From Prosthecobacter gellanilyticus (GTDB lineage Bacteria > Verrucomicrobiota > Verrucomicrobiia > Verrucomicrobiales > Verrucomicrobiaceae), in contig NZ_BKAG01000041.1 of the NCBI RefSeq assembly GCF_007992435.1, positions 1-64,000 on the forward strand: a stretch of 64,000 nt of DNA, in the 5' to 3' direction. The position numbers and the translations under genes are program-made. Position 1 is the first letter of the stretch; each line of letters begins with the position of its first letter. A model generated the notes under the pieces. It ran no database searches, was not told where the DNA came from, and worked only from the letters and a program-made list of their open reading frames with translations. Positions 47,501 through 55,989 of this stretch are shown here, one piece after another.

Positions 47501-50265
47501 GTGAAGGCTCCCCACGCGGGTTGCTCGCCCTCCATCCTGCCCTCGGCATTGTTCGTCCAGACGTGGCTGCTGAGGATGCTGACCGCATTGCGGAAACGCT
47601 GCTCGCTCAGCCGGGTGGCGGCCTCGGCCTCCTTCAGACCACGGATGTCCAGATTGATGCCCGCCCACTTCACGATCTGGCCTTTGTCATCCCTCACCGG
47701 CACACCACGGGCGAGCACGTGGTGCCACCGTCCATCCGCTCCGCGGAAGCGATGCTCGCGATCCCAGGGCTGGCCGGTGCGCACGCATTCCAGCCATGCG
47801 GCGATGGTGGCCTCCGTGTCATCCGGATGCAGCACGTCTCCCCAGCCCATGTTGGAGCACTGCTCCTGAGTCATGCCCACGAGCTTCAGGAAGCTTTCGC
47901 TGGCATAGATGTTCTTGCCGTTCGGCTCGCAGATCCAGACGCCGTAGTTGATGCTTTCACCGATGGCGCGGTAGAGGTTTTCGCTCTTGCTCAGCTCCTC
48001 ATTCACCCGGTTCAGCTCGGCGTTGCGGCTGGCGAGCTCATCGGTAAGGGCTGTGAGTTCCTTGTTCCGCGCCTCGATCTCTGCCTTGGAGTTCTCCAGC
48101 TCCTCGTAGATGCTCTGCATCTCCTCATTGGCTGACTGGGCTTCTTCATTGGCGGACTGCAACTCCTCCGTGGCCGCCTCATGCTGCTCGATGGTGGCCT
48201 GCATGGTCTCGCGTGCGGTGGCAAGCTCCTCCGTGAGATGGGCGATTTCTTCCGACTGCCACTCGGTGGGCGCGGCCTTGGCGGAGGAACTGTTGATCCC
48301 GTGCCAGAATCGTTTCCACCAGGGGTGTGCTCCGGTCTGCGTTGACTCCTTGCCGCCGACTTCGTCAAAGAGCACGATGTAACCCGCGCCTTTGCCAGCG
48401 GCACCTGGCTTGAGCGGAATGACCTCCACCGCGAGACGGCGGAAGCCGCCATTGCTGCGCACGCGCAGGTTCTCCACACGAACGGTGCTGCCGGTCTGGT
48501 CGACCTTTTGCACGGCATCACGCACGGCGGTGGGCAGCCCCTCACGAAGCATTTTGATCAGATGCAGACTGGCCGCACCCGCGGCAGGGGCGAGATAGGG
48601 GCCAGTGTCTCCCTGAAACTGCACGATCTCCAGCGCACCTGACACGACCACGCCAGGCGGGGCATACTTGGCCAGCAGCAGGCGCTCAGCATCTCGTGGC
48701 AGGGCCGTCTGCACGGGCTGGCGTGCATGCATGGGCTCATGCAGCGTGAGGCTGGAAAAGGCCGGTTGAAGGCGTGTGGAGGGGGTGCGACCTCCCGCGC
48801 GGCGGGTGTAGATCTTATGCCGCACGTCCGTGGCATCAAAGAGATCGCGCACAGATCCCGCAGACTCTGAACTGCCTAGCCAAAGCCAGCCGCCTTGCTT
48901 CAAGGCATAGTGAAAGAGCGGAACGATCTTCTGCTGAAGAATGGGCTCCAGATAGATCAGCATGTTCCGGCAGGACAAAAAGTCCATGCGCAGAAAGGGC
49001 GGATCCGCCAGGGCATTGTGGCGGGAAAAGACGCAGTGCTCACGCAGCGCCTTGTGAATGCGGTAACCACCGCCTTCCTCGACGAAGAACTGCTTCAGCC
49101 GCTCCGGTGACACATCATGCGATATCGTGCGCGGATACCATGCTGCGCGCGCCTTTTCCACGCAACGCTGGTTCACGTCCGTGGCGAAGAGCTGGAACTG
49201 CACATCACTGCCCAGCGCTTCCACGCATTCGGTGAAGCTCATGGCCAGGGAGTAGGCTTCCTCACCGCTGGAGCAGCCGACGACCCAAAACCGCACCTTC
49301 TCGCCTTTGGGGCATTCAGAGATGAGCTTGGGGAAGACATCTCGTGCAAGAGCTTCAAAGGCATCGGGATTGCGGAAGAAGGTAGTCACTCCGATCAGAA
49401 TGTCCTGATACAGCTCTTCCACCTCTTCCGGCGTGCGGCGCAGAAACTCCTCATAGTCGGCAGCAGTGGCGTGCCGGTTCAGCATCATGCGGCGCTTGAT
49501 GCGGCGCTGCAGCGTGCTGGCCTTGTAGTGCGTGAAGTCCACACCGGTGGCACGGCGGATGATCTCCGTCACGCGCGCATGTCCGGGCTCGCCCTCGATG
49601 GTGACATCCTCATCAGGCACCAGGTAGGGATGGCGCGCAAAGCGCACCAGCTCCTGGGCGATGCCTTCTGGCGGCAGCACGTAGTCCACGCAGCCGGCAT
49701 CGATGGCGCTCTTCGGCATGGATTCATGCTCCGCGCTTTCGTCTTGTGCAAAGGTGACACCGCTGGCGGCCTTGATCTCTTCCAGGCCGACGGTTCCATC
49801 ACTGAGTCCGCCTGACAAGACAACACCGACCGCGAGATGCCCCACGTCCTCCGCGAGGGAGCGGAAGAAGTAATCAATGGCATGCAGGCCTGCGCTGCGC
49901 AGCTGCTGGATGAGCTGGAGCCTTCCTCTCGAAATGACCATGTCACGCGCAGGAGGAATGACGTAAACATGGTTAGGCTCCACCGGGGCGTCATGGATTG
50001 CCACGGACACAGGCATCGTGGTCTCGCGGGCCAGGATGTCCGCCAGATTGCTCTCATGGTCAGGCGCCAGATGAATGACGACGACATAGGCCATGCCCGT
50101 GTCCACAGGCAGAGACTTGAAGAGCACCTGCAAGGCGGCGAGTCCACCGGCGGAAGCGCCGATGCCGACAACGGGGAAGGCAGCGCGCTGCTGCTGCGGC
50201 TCCTGCTGCGCCGCGTCATCGGGAACCGCTTCGGCGTTCGGGTGAGGTGCGTTGTCTTCGGCCAT
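44584..50265 (-). CDS. Giant CheB-CheR-PAS hybrid histidine kinase
   Basis: A 1,893-residue cytosolic protein; start 50265 (MAEDNAPHPN) chosen over 50310. Domains: CheB methylesterase (about 30-210; GIGASAGGLAALQ, HLAPDHESN, LSGGLSDGTVGLEEI), CheR methyltransferase (about 230-480; GVTTFFRNPDAFEAL, VVGCSSGEEAYSLAM), a coiled coil of about 80 residues (EELQSANEEAQSANEEMQS), six PAS domains, HisKA with His1538 in FLAMLAHELRNPL, HATPase (NLLTNASKYSGEGS, DDGIGID, GLGIGLTLVQ) and a C-terminal receiver (RRILIVDDNTDSAR, LLDIGLPGMDG). There is no chemotaxis cluster in the window, so the CheB/CheR parts probably sense or modify in a non-chemotactic pathway. Its kinase/receiver end is very like the sensorless kinase at 51371. 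Confidence 0.93.
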   Translation of the reverse strand: MAEDNAPHPNAEAVPDDAAQQEPQQQRAAFPVVGIGASAGGLAALQVLFKSLPVDTGMAYVVVIHLAPDHESNLADILARETTMPVSVAIHDAPVEPNHVYVIPPARDMVISRGRLQLIQQLRSAGLHAIDYFFRSLAEDVGHLAVGVVLSGGLSDGTVGLEEIKAASGVTFAQDESAEHESMPKSAIDAGCVDYVLPPEGIAQELVRFARHPYLVPDEDVTIEGEPGHARVTEIIRRATGVDFTHYKASTLQRRIKRRMMLNRHATAADYEEFLRRTPEEVEELYQDILIGVTTFFRNPDAFEALARDVFPKLISECPKGEKVRFWVVGCSSGEEAYSLAMSFTECVEALGSDVQFQLFATDVNQRCVEKARAAWYPRTISHDVSPERLKQFFVEEGGGYRIHKALREHCVFSRHNALADPPFLRMDFLSCRNMLIYLEPILQQKIVPLFHYALKQGGWLWLGSSESAGSVRDLFDATDVRHKIYTRRAGGRTPSTRLQPAFSSLTLHEPMHARQPVQTALPRDAERLLLAKYAPPGVVVSGALEIVQFQGDTGPYLAPAAGAASLHLIKMLREGLPTAVRDAVQKVDQTGSTVRVENLRVRSNGGFRRLAVEVIPLKPGAAGKGAGYIVLFDEVGGKESTQTGAHPWWKRFWHGINSSSAKAAPTEWQSEEIAHLTEELATARETMQATIEQHEAATEELQSANEEAQSANEEMQSIYEELENSKAEIEARNKELTALTDELASRNAELNRVNEELSKSENLYRAIGESINYGVWICEPNGKNIYASESFLKLVGMTQEQCSNMGWGDVLHPDDTEATIAAWLECVRTGQPWDREHRFRGADGRWHHVLARGVPVRDDKGQIVKWAGINLDIRGLKEAEAATRLSEQRFRNAVSILSSHVWTNNAEGRMEGEQPAWGAFTGQTLEEYQNFGWGKAVHPDDVQPTIHAWEKAVTEKSLFEFEHRVRRADGQWRLCSILAKPTLADDGTVVEWVGVHTDITEKREAEVALREREALFSKIVEQAPGGMHVLDENMRVLQMNSFSRPIFANAEPVIGRYFGEVMDICWGPEEGPRLTAIFQHTLDTGERYHSSNYSGIRQDLGVEQSFEWETQRITLPNGRHGVVCYFNDVTEQRTMEARLRASEQRAKQIVQSITDGFMTLDADWRITYLSPRGAEILEPLEKTADNVSGQGFWEEFPDTVGTEMEEKLRLAMAQQKPAFFETYYAPLKQWFDIRAYPSAVGLTIYFLNITERKQASDALRKSEAFNRSIIESSPDCVKVLDLQGHLLSLEAGHELFGVTDISPFIGQSWIDFWVRPDDHAAAKAAVEMAVAGGEGKFTGFFRTMHGHDKWWNVAVTPILNSEGRPVSLLAVSRDVTEGREMENALRASEARKDAILSSALDAIITMDHEGMLVEFNQAAERIFGYARADVLGRQLADLIIPERLRERHQQGLARFLATGEGPVLNKQIELPALRADGTEFPAELAIIAIPGTRPPMFTAFLRDITQRRQMENSLVARADQLAQADRSKDEFLAMLAHELRNPLAPLRNATELLKDNLLGEDDRTHAQSIIGRQIENMSRMLDDLLDVSRITEGKIEMRKKPVALGSIITAALSLVRASCATQKQELSVSLPKEPLYLEADATRLEQVFGNLLTNASKYSGEGSHITISAERVEDNETPEVLISVRDDGIGIDPELLPRIFDLFVQASRTLDRSHGGLGIGLTLVQRLVKLHGGRIEAHSQGQGQGAEFIVRLPLLREPPAEPQQSQVSRIETLRRILIVDDNTDSARTLALLQSRRGHETRTAFTGPDALIAVKDFKPEAVLLDIGLPGMDGFEVARQIRSLPDMQHTLLIAMSGYGSAEDRINAQAAGFDDYLVKPIDLAALRARLATGRE

Positions 50266-50485
50266 GAAAAAAGTCAGTGCGAGAATGCCGTTTGGAGAAG
50301 GCGGTGGCAATCTTTTATGAGTGCGCTCGGCTGAGGTTCATCGCAGGGATGATGGCGAATTGTGAATCGGGACAAATGCATGAAGACTGAAGGCAAAAGG
50401 AGGTGAAGACCCTACGGCCGCGAGCGGTTGGTTTGGCGAATAAAATCACAGTAACCGAAATAAAATCCCACCTTCTCTACCTTCT

Positions 50486-51130
50486 ATGAAAACGTTGTCC
50501 TTTTCGATCGCTGTCATCTCTTTGCTGACTGTTCCTCTCTCAGCCCAAACCACGGAAAAAGTGGTGGTGGTAAATCCGGGCGTGCAGCTCCTGGACCGGG
50601 CCGAAGTAAGGACCCGCCTTTCCGTGGCCCCGAAAATAGTGGTGCTCCCTGCTCCGCCAGCCTCGACAGTCAAGACGACCACCACGGTGACGGAATTACC
50701 GGCGATCCCACGACGTGTCTACAATGTGGAGCGGAATGTGGTGGTCGTGGAAGAGCAGGACAAAAGCTATGAACTGCCTTACGTGACGCTACCGGTGCTC
50801 TTCGTGAAGGAAACGGCGGAACTGCTGGATGCTGAATCCCGTGCCGCGCTGGACCAGATGGCCGCAGTGATCCAGGAAATCAGCAAGACGGAGCCGGCCA
50901 CGCGCTTTGACATCGAAGGTCACACCAGCACAGAAGGGACAGATGAGTTCAACATGAACCTTTCGGCGGCGCGTGCACAGCGTGTGTTTGATGAGCTGAC
51001 CCAGCGCTACGGCATCCCTGCCAGCGTGCTCACCGCTCATGGACACGGTGAAAACTATCCGCAGTTCCCCAACGGCACCGAGGCCGAGCTCCAGCAAGAC
51101 CGTCGTGTGCTGGTGGTGCGTGTGAAGTAA
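50486..51130 (+). CDS. OmpA-family outer-membrane/peptidoglycan-associated protein
   Basis: A 214-residue exported protein with a signal peptide (MKTLSFSIAVISLLTVPLSA-QT). A Val/Pro-rich linker precedes a C-terminal OmpA-like domain (about 105-214): VLFVKETAELLDAESRAALD, FDIEGHTSTEGTDEFNMNLS, AARAQRVFDELTQRYGI and VLTAHGHGENYP. This domain normally binds diaminopimelate of peptidoglycan. The Asp that follows GHT in most members (GHTD) is Ser here, while the Arg of LSxxRA is present. There is no barrel, so it anchors to peptidoglycan but not by a membrane barrel. A hairpin (51158-51183) follows. Confidence 0.88.
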   Translation: MKTLSFSIAVISLLTVPLSAQTTEKVVVVNPGVQLLDRAEVRTRLSVAPKIVVLPAPPASTVKTTTTVTELPAIPRRVYNVERNVVVVEEQDKSYELPYVTLPVLFVKETAELLDAESRAALDQMAAVIQEISKTEPATRFDIEGHTSTEGTDEFNMNLSAARAQRVFDELTQRYGIPASVLTAHGHGENYPQFPNGTEAELQQDRRVLVVRVK

Positions 51131-51157
51131 GTCCGAAAGGCCTCTCTCATGCAAATG

Positions 51158-51183
51158 TTGGGATGACCTGAGTGTCATCCCAA
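51158..51183 (+). terminator. Hairpin after the OmpA-like gene
   Basis: ttgggatgac-ctgagt-gtcatcccaa: a perfect 10-bp stem with a 6-nt loop, 28 bp after the stop. No clear T-run follows (atgctgttgtg), so termination strength is uncertain. Confidence 0.5.
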
Positions 51184-51194
51184 ATGCTGTTGTG

Positions 51195-51362
51195 ATGAAT
51201 GGTATTGTCTTGTCATTGATCACTGTTTTTGGAATGTCGGGCTGCCGGTCTGCGAAGGTCGGCAGCCCTCCTCATTTGCCAGGGCAACGTGTGGTCGTGA
51301 GCATCGCTGATGTGGACATCGTGATGGGAGATCTGCCGAAGTCTCACCATCTGCCACCGTGA
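51195..51362 (+). CDS. Putative 55-residue lipoprotein
   Basis: A small ORF not obvious by length. ATG at 51195 starts MNGIVLSLITVFGMSGCRSA, a good lipoprotein signal with lipobox MSGC (Cys17), then GSPPHLPGQRVVVSIADVDIVMGDLPKSHH and the stop at 51360-51362. No Shine-Dalgarno is visible, and the ORF begins right after the OmpA-gene hairpin. No homologous family recognised. It may be a small outer-membrane lipoprotein or a chance ORF. Confidence 0.45.
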   Translation: MNGIVLSLITVFGMSGCRSAKVGSPPHLPGQRVVVSIADVDIVMGDLPKSHHLPP

Positions 51363-51370
51363 CGGCAATC

Positions 51371-52627
51371 TCAGTCTCGTGAATGATGGCGGACGGATCC
51401 GGCATGCCGTCCGTTCACCATGGACTTCAGGTCCAGAGGTTCGGTGCCGCCTGTGATGGGGAAATTAGCGAAGCGGGCCCTGGCAGCGGAGGGGAAGGGG
51501 TCTGACAACAGCTTACGCAGGGCGCCGAGATCTATGGGTTTAACAAAATAGTCGTCAAAACCTGCGGCGGCCGCGCGGGCGAGGTCCTCCCGGCTGCCAT
51601 AGCCGCTCATGCCAACGATCAGCGGCCTGCCGATCTCCGGCATGGCACGGATTCTGCCAGCGACTTCGAAGCCGTCCATCCCAGGGAGTCCAATATCCAG
51701 CAGGATGATCTCTGGCTTGAAGGTCATGGCCGCCGTGAGTGCTTCTGGGCCTGTGAAGGCGGTGCAGGTCTGATGGCCGCGGCGAGCCTGCAGCATGGCC
51801 AGGCTGCGCGCAGAGTCAGTGTTGTCATCCACGATGAGGATGCGGCGGGGCAGCTCGTGGACATGAGGTTTCGTCACCGGGCCTGGTGGAGCAAGCCGAA
51901 GAACTGGTAGATGCGCCGTAAATGTGGTGCCTTGTCCCAGGCCGCCGCTGTGCGCTTCTATGCGGCCCCCGTGTAGTTTCACCAGTCTCTGGGCGAGTGT
52001 GAGACCGATGCCCAAGCCACCCTGCGAACGATGCGAGGGACGCGTTGACTGGACAAAGAGATCGAAGATGTGAGGCAGTAGTTTCGGATCAATGCCGACG
52101 CCGTCATCCTGGATGGTGATCGTCACCTCAGGTGGTTCTGTATCTGGCGCCCTTTCCGCACGCACTGAGATGGAGCAGCCGATGCCGCTGTATTTGCAGG
52201 CATTGGCCAGGATATTGCCAAAGATTTGCTCGAGCCGGGTGGCGTCACCATTCACATACACGGGGTCTTTCGGCAGCGTGAGGGACAATATCTGATGCTG
52301 TGCCGCACAGGCGGGACGCACAAGACCGAGCGCAGCGGTGAGGACGCTTTCGAGGGAAACGGGGGCTCTTCGCAGCTCGATCTTCCCCTCTGTGACACGC
52401 GAGACATCCAGCAGGCCGTCGAGCATGCGGCTCATGTTCTCGATCTGGCGATGAATGATGTGCGTTGCCTGCGCATGATCTCCCTCGGTGGTATGTTCAC
52501 CATCGAGCAATTCCGCCGCATTGCGCAGGGCCGACAGGGGATTGCGCAACTCATGGGCTAGCATGGCCAGAAACTCGTCTTTGCCACGATCCACGCCAGG
52601 GGGTGCGCTGTTCGTGTGTTTTCTCAT
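51371..52627 (-). CDS. Sensorless hybrid histidine kinase (HisKA-HATPase-REC)
   Basis: A 418-residue cytosolic protein with no sensor domain: the H box KDEFLAMLAHELRNPL (His25) comes almost at the N-terminus. The ATPase has NILANACKYSGIG, DDGVGIDPKLLP and GLGIGLTLAQRLVKLHGG. The receiver has RRILIVDDNTDSARSLAML, ILLDIGLPGMDGFEV, GMSGYGSRED and FDDYFVKPIDLGAL. Strong similarity along its whole length to the last ~400 residues of the giant CheB-CheR kinase (44584-50265) suggests a partial duplication. Its input must come from another protein or by phosphotransfer. Confidence 0.92.
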   Translation of the reverse strand: MRKHTNSAPPGVDRGKDEFLAMLAHELRNPLSALRNAAELLDGEHTTEGDHAQATHIIHRQIENMSRMLDGLLDVSRVTEGKIELRRAPVSLESVLTAALGLVRPACAAQHQILSLTLPKDPVYVNGDATRLEQIFGNILANACKYSGIGCSISVRAERAPDTEPPEVTITIQDDGVGIDPKLLPHIFDLFVQSTRPSHRSQGGLGIGLTLAQRLVKLHGGRIEAHSGGLGQGTTFTAHLPVLRLAPPGPVTKPHVHELPRRILIVDDNTDSARSLAMLQARRGHQTCTAFTGPEALTAAMTFKPEIILLDIGLPGMDGFEVAGRIRAMPEIGRPLIVGMSGYGSREDLARAAAAGFDDYFVKPIDLGALRKLLSDPFPSAARARFANFPITGGTEPLDLKSMVNGRHAGSVRHHSRD

Positions 52628-53040
52628 GGTGCCGACCTCCTCACGTTTTCACGGCCATGGGTGTCCGGGTTCCCAGGCTGGCTTTCCGGGAGGTGATGAT
52701 GGAATGGGGGGGGGAATTCATAACGGTTTCGTCTCGCGGAGAAAGATGCTGCCCTCCGGGAGCCTGAGCAATAAGGGGGCTTCCTTCTTCGGATATAAGA
52801 GCTTGGACGGTTGGTCCGCCTTTCGGCGTATCAGGCTCCTGCCTGACTCTGGCATCAGGCGGGTTCGCATTCGGCGAAAGAACGCATGGTCGGTGGGAGA
52901 CGTGGCGAAAAAATGGAATCGGATTGATCTGCTTTCGTGAGCGTTTTCTTGTCTCACCGGGACCTCGACGGGAAGCACCGGCATACGGCCATTCGCCATG
53001 GCGAGGGCGAATGAAAGGGGAACAACTCTTATTCCCCCCC
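52628..53040. other. 413-bp non-coding stretch between hybrid kinase and treY leader
   Basis: No convincing gene. The long reverse-strand frames have no domain features. It contains a run of nine G (52706-52714) and a cluster of short inverted repeats: cgcc-tttc-ggcg at 52817-52828, then tcaggc (52831-52836), gcctga (52841-52846) and tcaggc (52855-52860), which can pair in two exclusive ways. It probably holds the divergent promoters of the minus-strand kinase and the plus-strand treY unit. Confidence 0.5.
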
Positions 53041-53202
53041 ATGAAACCACAACATTCTTCTCCAAAGCCCGCGGAACTCGCCGCGAGCAAGCGCCGTCCG
53101 GACCGTGATGACATCCGTGCACGCAGCGGCACCATTCCTGCCTCCCGCCAGTCCCTGCGTCCTCAGGAGCGGTCCAACCAGGAACGTCCGCACCACTCCT
53201 GA
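53041..53202 (+). CDS. Possible 53-residue polar leader protein before treY
   Basis: ATG at 53041 encodes MKPQHSSPKPAELAASKRRP and a further Arg/Ser/Gln-rich tail ending QERPHHS, with stop at 53200-53202, four bases before the treY start. The composition is very polar and basic, with no domain or signal. The close spacing suggests a translational link to treY, but there is no well-placed Shine-Dalgarno, and a chance frame is possible. Confidence 0.35.
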   Translation: MKPQHSSPKPAELAASKRRPDRDDIRARSGTIPASRQSLRPQERSNQERPHHS

Positions 53203-53206
53203 CCGC

Positions 53207-55972
53207 ATGATGATGAGTCACCTCCCGAGTGCCACCTATCGGTTCCAGTTTCACCAGCACTTCACCTTCGCTCACGCGAAGGTGCTGGTGCCTTATTTGG
53301 CGCGGTTAGGGATCAGTCATGTCTATGCGTCACCCATCTTCCGTGCTGCTCCCGGAAGCATGCATGGTTATGATGTCTCCGATCATAACGAGCTGAACCC
53401 TGAACTCGGCACGCGGGAGGATTTTGAGGCACTATCTGCGGAACTGCAGAGTCATGGTCTTGGCTTCATCTTGGATTTTGTGCCTAACCACATGGGTATC
53501 GAGCATGCGCTGAACCCGTGGTGGCGTGATGTGCTGGAAAGTGGTCCCGCATCTCCTTATGCCAAATACTTTGACATCGACTGGCAGCCGCTGAAACGCG
53601 AACTGGAGAACAAGGTGCTGCTGCCTGTGCTGGGTGAGCAGTATGGAGCCACCTTGGAAAGCGGTGGCTTTCAGATCGAGTTCGAGGGAGGTGACTTCGT
53701 GGTGCGGCATGGCTCGATGACACTGCCGCTCAATCCCCTGACGCTGCAGCCGCTGCTGCGCGAGGTGGCACAGCAGCTTTCACCAGCTCCGCCGGAAATC
53801 GAGAGCATCATCACCTCCATCGACCATCTGCCACTGAGCACGGAAACGGCTCCGGAACGTGTGGCCGAGAGAGTGCGTGAGCGGCAAATCATTCGCGAGA
53901 GGCTGCAACGACTGTGCACCGAGATGCCGCCAGTGCTTGATGCCCTGCAGCAAAGGGTGGCAGCCTGGAATGACCGTGCAGATCCTATGTATGCCGACCG
54001 GCTGGATCAGCTGTTGAGCGCGCAGCCCTACCGCCTCAGTTCCTGGAGAGTGGCAGGTGAGGAGATCAACTACCGCCGCTTCTTTGATGTGAACACGCTG
54101 GCGGCCATTCGCATGGAGCTCCCGGAGGTTTTTGATGCGACGCACCGGCTGTTGTTTGAGTTAATGGATGCGGGCCATGTCACCGGTGTGCGCATTGATC
54201 ATATCGATGGTCTGGCGGCACCTCAGGATTATCTCATGCGGCTGCGTGAGCGCGGTGGCGCGGACCTTTATCTGCTGGTGGAGAAGATCCTGGGACCAGA
54301 TGAAAAGCTGCGTGCCACCTGGCCAGTGCACGGCACCACGGGTTACGAGTTTGCGAACCAACTGGTGCAGCTTCTGGTGCCCCCGGCGGGAGTCACTGAT
54401 ATCAGTGTCATCTATGATCGTTTCCTGAGTTTCAGGCTGGATTATCGTGAAGTGATTTATCGCAGCAAGAAGGTGGTCATGCAGTCATTGCTGGCCAGTG
54501 AGACGAATGTCCTGGGCCAGCTGCTTAACCGCATTTCGGAGAGCCATCGATGGTATCGTGACTTCACCGTGAATGCACTCACGGCGGTGGTGCGCGAGGT
54601 GATCGCCTGCTTTCCGGTTTACCGAACCTACCTTGAGCCCGACCAGCCGGTGACGGAGTCAGACGTGCTCATCATCAGGCGCGCGGTGAATCTGGCGCGG
54701 CGGCGAAATCGCGCGATGGAGCGGACGGTGTTTGAGTTCCTGCGAGATGTGCTGCTGCCGCCGAAGGACAATGCGCATCCTGTGGATGAAGAACTGCGTC
54801 GCTTCTTCGTGCAGAAGTTTCAGCAATGCACGGGGCCCATCACCGCGAAGGGTGTGGAAGACACGGCTTTTTATGTCTTCAACCGGCTGGTGGCGCTGAA
54901 TGAAGTCGGTGGCGAGCCTGCGGCGACGGGCCTGACGCTGGAAGCCTTTCATCGGCAGAATGCAGCAAGACAAGCGGAGCTTCCTCACACGATGCTGGCC
55001 ACCTCCACGCATGACACGAAGCGAAGTGAAGATGTGCGCGCACGTCTGGCCGCGATCGCCGAGCTTCCGGAAGAATGGGGGCGTGCCGTGAAGCGCTGGC
55101 AGGTGATGAACCGCAAGCATAGGCAGGACTTCGAAGGCGAAACTGCGCCGGATGCCAACGAGGAGTATCTGCTCTATCAAACGCTCCTTGGTGCCTGGCC
55201 GCTCGAAGGTCTTCACGATGGCAACCGGGAGGAGTTCATCCAGCGCATCCAGGACTATATGGTGAAGGCCCTGCATGAGGCCAAGGTGAACAGCAGTTGG
55301 TTAGAACCGAATGCCGCGTGGGATGATGCGGTGAAGAGCTTTGTCGCAGCCTTGCTTGCTCCAGGCAGGAAGAACCGCTTCCCCCAGAGCATCTCTCCGC
55401 TGGCGGAGCGCCTGGCGCAGCTGGGCATGGTGAACTCTCTCACGCAGACCGTGCTGAAGCTCACTTGTCCCGGCGTGCCGGACATCTATCAGGGCAGCGA
55501 GCTTTGGGACTTCAGTCTGGTGGATCCGGACAACCGCCGGCCTGTGGACTATGAGAAGCGTCAACAGGCTCTGGATGGCATCGCGCATGCGACACCCGGG
55601 GAGATGCTGGAGCACTGGCAGGATGGACGGATCAAGATGTTCATCATTCACAGCCTGCTGACTCTGCGCAGGGCGCGGCCGGAACTTTTCGCGAAAGGTG
55701 GTTACACGGGCCTGGCAGCCACGGGCATCTGGACGGACAAGGTGGTGGCGTTTGAGCGGCGCATTGAAGGTTCTTCAATGGTCGTTATCGTGCCGCGTCA
55801 TGTCTCGGAACTCGGCTGGCCGCCCCTGGGCCAAGCATGGCATGACACGCAGCTCAGCCTGGCCACCGCCGCGCCGTGGCGGGATGTTTTCACGGGGCGC
55901 GAACATGCGGGCGCTGCTGTGTCGCTGAGCGAGCTCTTTGCGGAGCTGCCGTTCGCTGTCCTGCTGGCGTAA
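53207..55972 (+). CDS. treY: Malto-oligosyltrehalose synthase
   Basis: A 921-residue GH13_26 enzyme that turns the reducing-end maltose unit of maltodextrins into a trehalosyl unit. Three ATGs lie in a row (53207, 53210, 53213); the frame upstream to 53105 is rejected. It starts [19 protein letters not shown] and has [18 protein letters not shown], typical of TreY. Catalytic residues: Asp331 ([10 protein letters not shown]), Glu359 (LLVEKILG) and Asp603 ([16 protein letters not shown]). [20 protein letters not shown] is near the end. No treZ is in the window; with glgX at 30.5 kb it would make trehalose from glycogen. Convergent with the kinase at 55990, gap 17 bp. Confidence 0.95.
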   Translation: MMMSHLPSATYRFQFHQHFTFAHAKVLVPYLARLGISHVYASPIFRAAPGSMHGYDVSDHNELNPELGTREDFEALSAELQSHGLGFILDFVPNHMGIEHALNPWWRDVLESGPASPYAKYFDIDWQPLKRELENKVLLPVLGEQYGATLESGGFQIEFEGGDFVVRHGSMTLPLNPLTLQPLLREVAQQLSPAPPEIESIITSIDHLPLSTETAPERVAERVRERQIIRERLQRLCTEMPPVLDALQQRVAAWNDRADPMYADRLDQLLSAQPYRLSSWRVAGEEINYRRFFDVNTLAAIRMELPEVFDATHRLLFELMDAGHVTGVRIDHIDGLAAPQDYLMRLRERGGADLYLLVEKILGPDEKLRATWPVHGTTGYEFANQLVQLLVPPAGVTDISVIYDRFLSFRLDYREVIYRSKKVVMQSLLASETNVLGQLLNRISESHRWYRDFTVNALTAVVREVIACFPVYRTYLEPDQPVTESDVLIIRRAVNLARRRNRAMERTVFEFLRDVLLPPKDNAHPVDEELRRFFVQKFQQCTGPITAKGVEDTAFYVFNRLVALNEVGGEPAATGLTLEAFHRQNAARQAELPHTMLATSTHDTKRSEDVRARLAAIAELPEEWGRAVKRWQVMNRKHRQDFEGETAPDANEEYLLYQTLLGAWPLEGLHDGNREEFIQRIQDYMVKALHEAKVNSSWLEPNAAWDDAVKSFVAALLAPGRKNRFPQSISPLAERLAQLGMVNSLTQTVLKLTCPGVPDIYQGSELWDFSLVDPDNRRPVDYEKRQQALDGIAHATPGEMLEHWQDGRIKMFIIHSLLTLRRARPELFAKGGYTGLAATGIWTDKVVAFERRIEGSSMVVIVPRHVSELGWPPLGQAWHDTQLSLATAAPWRDVFTGREHAGAAVSLSELFAELPFAVLLA

Positions 55973-55989
55973 GACATCATTTCTGCGGA

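Noticed and set aside
52718-53275. 185-codon minus-strand frame upstream of treY
   Set aside because: Extends into the treY start on the other strand, with no domain and mixed charge pattern; more likely non-coding.
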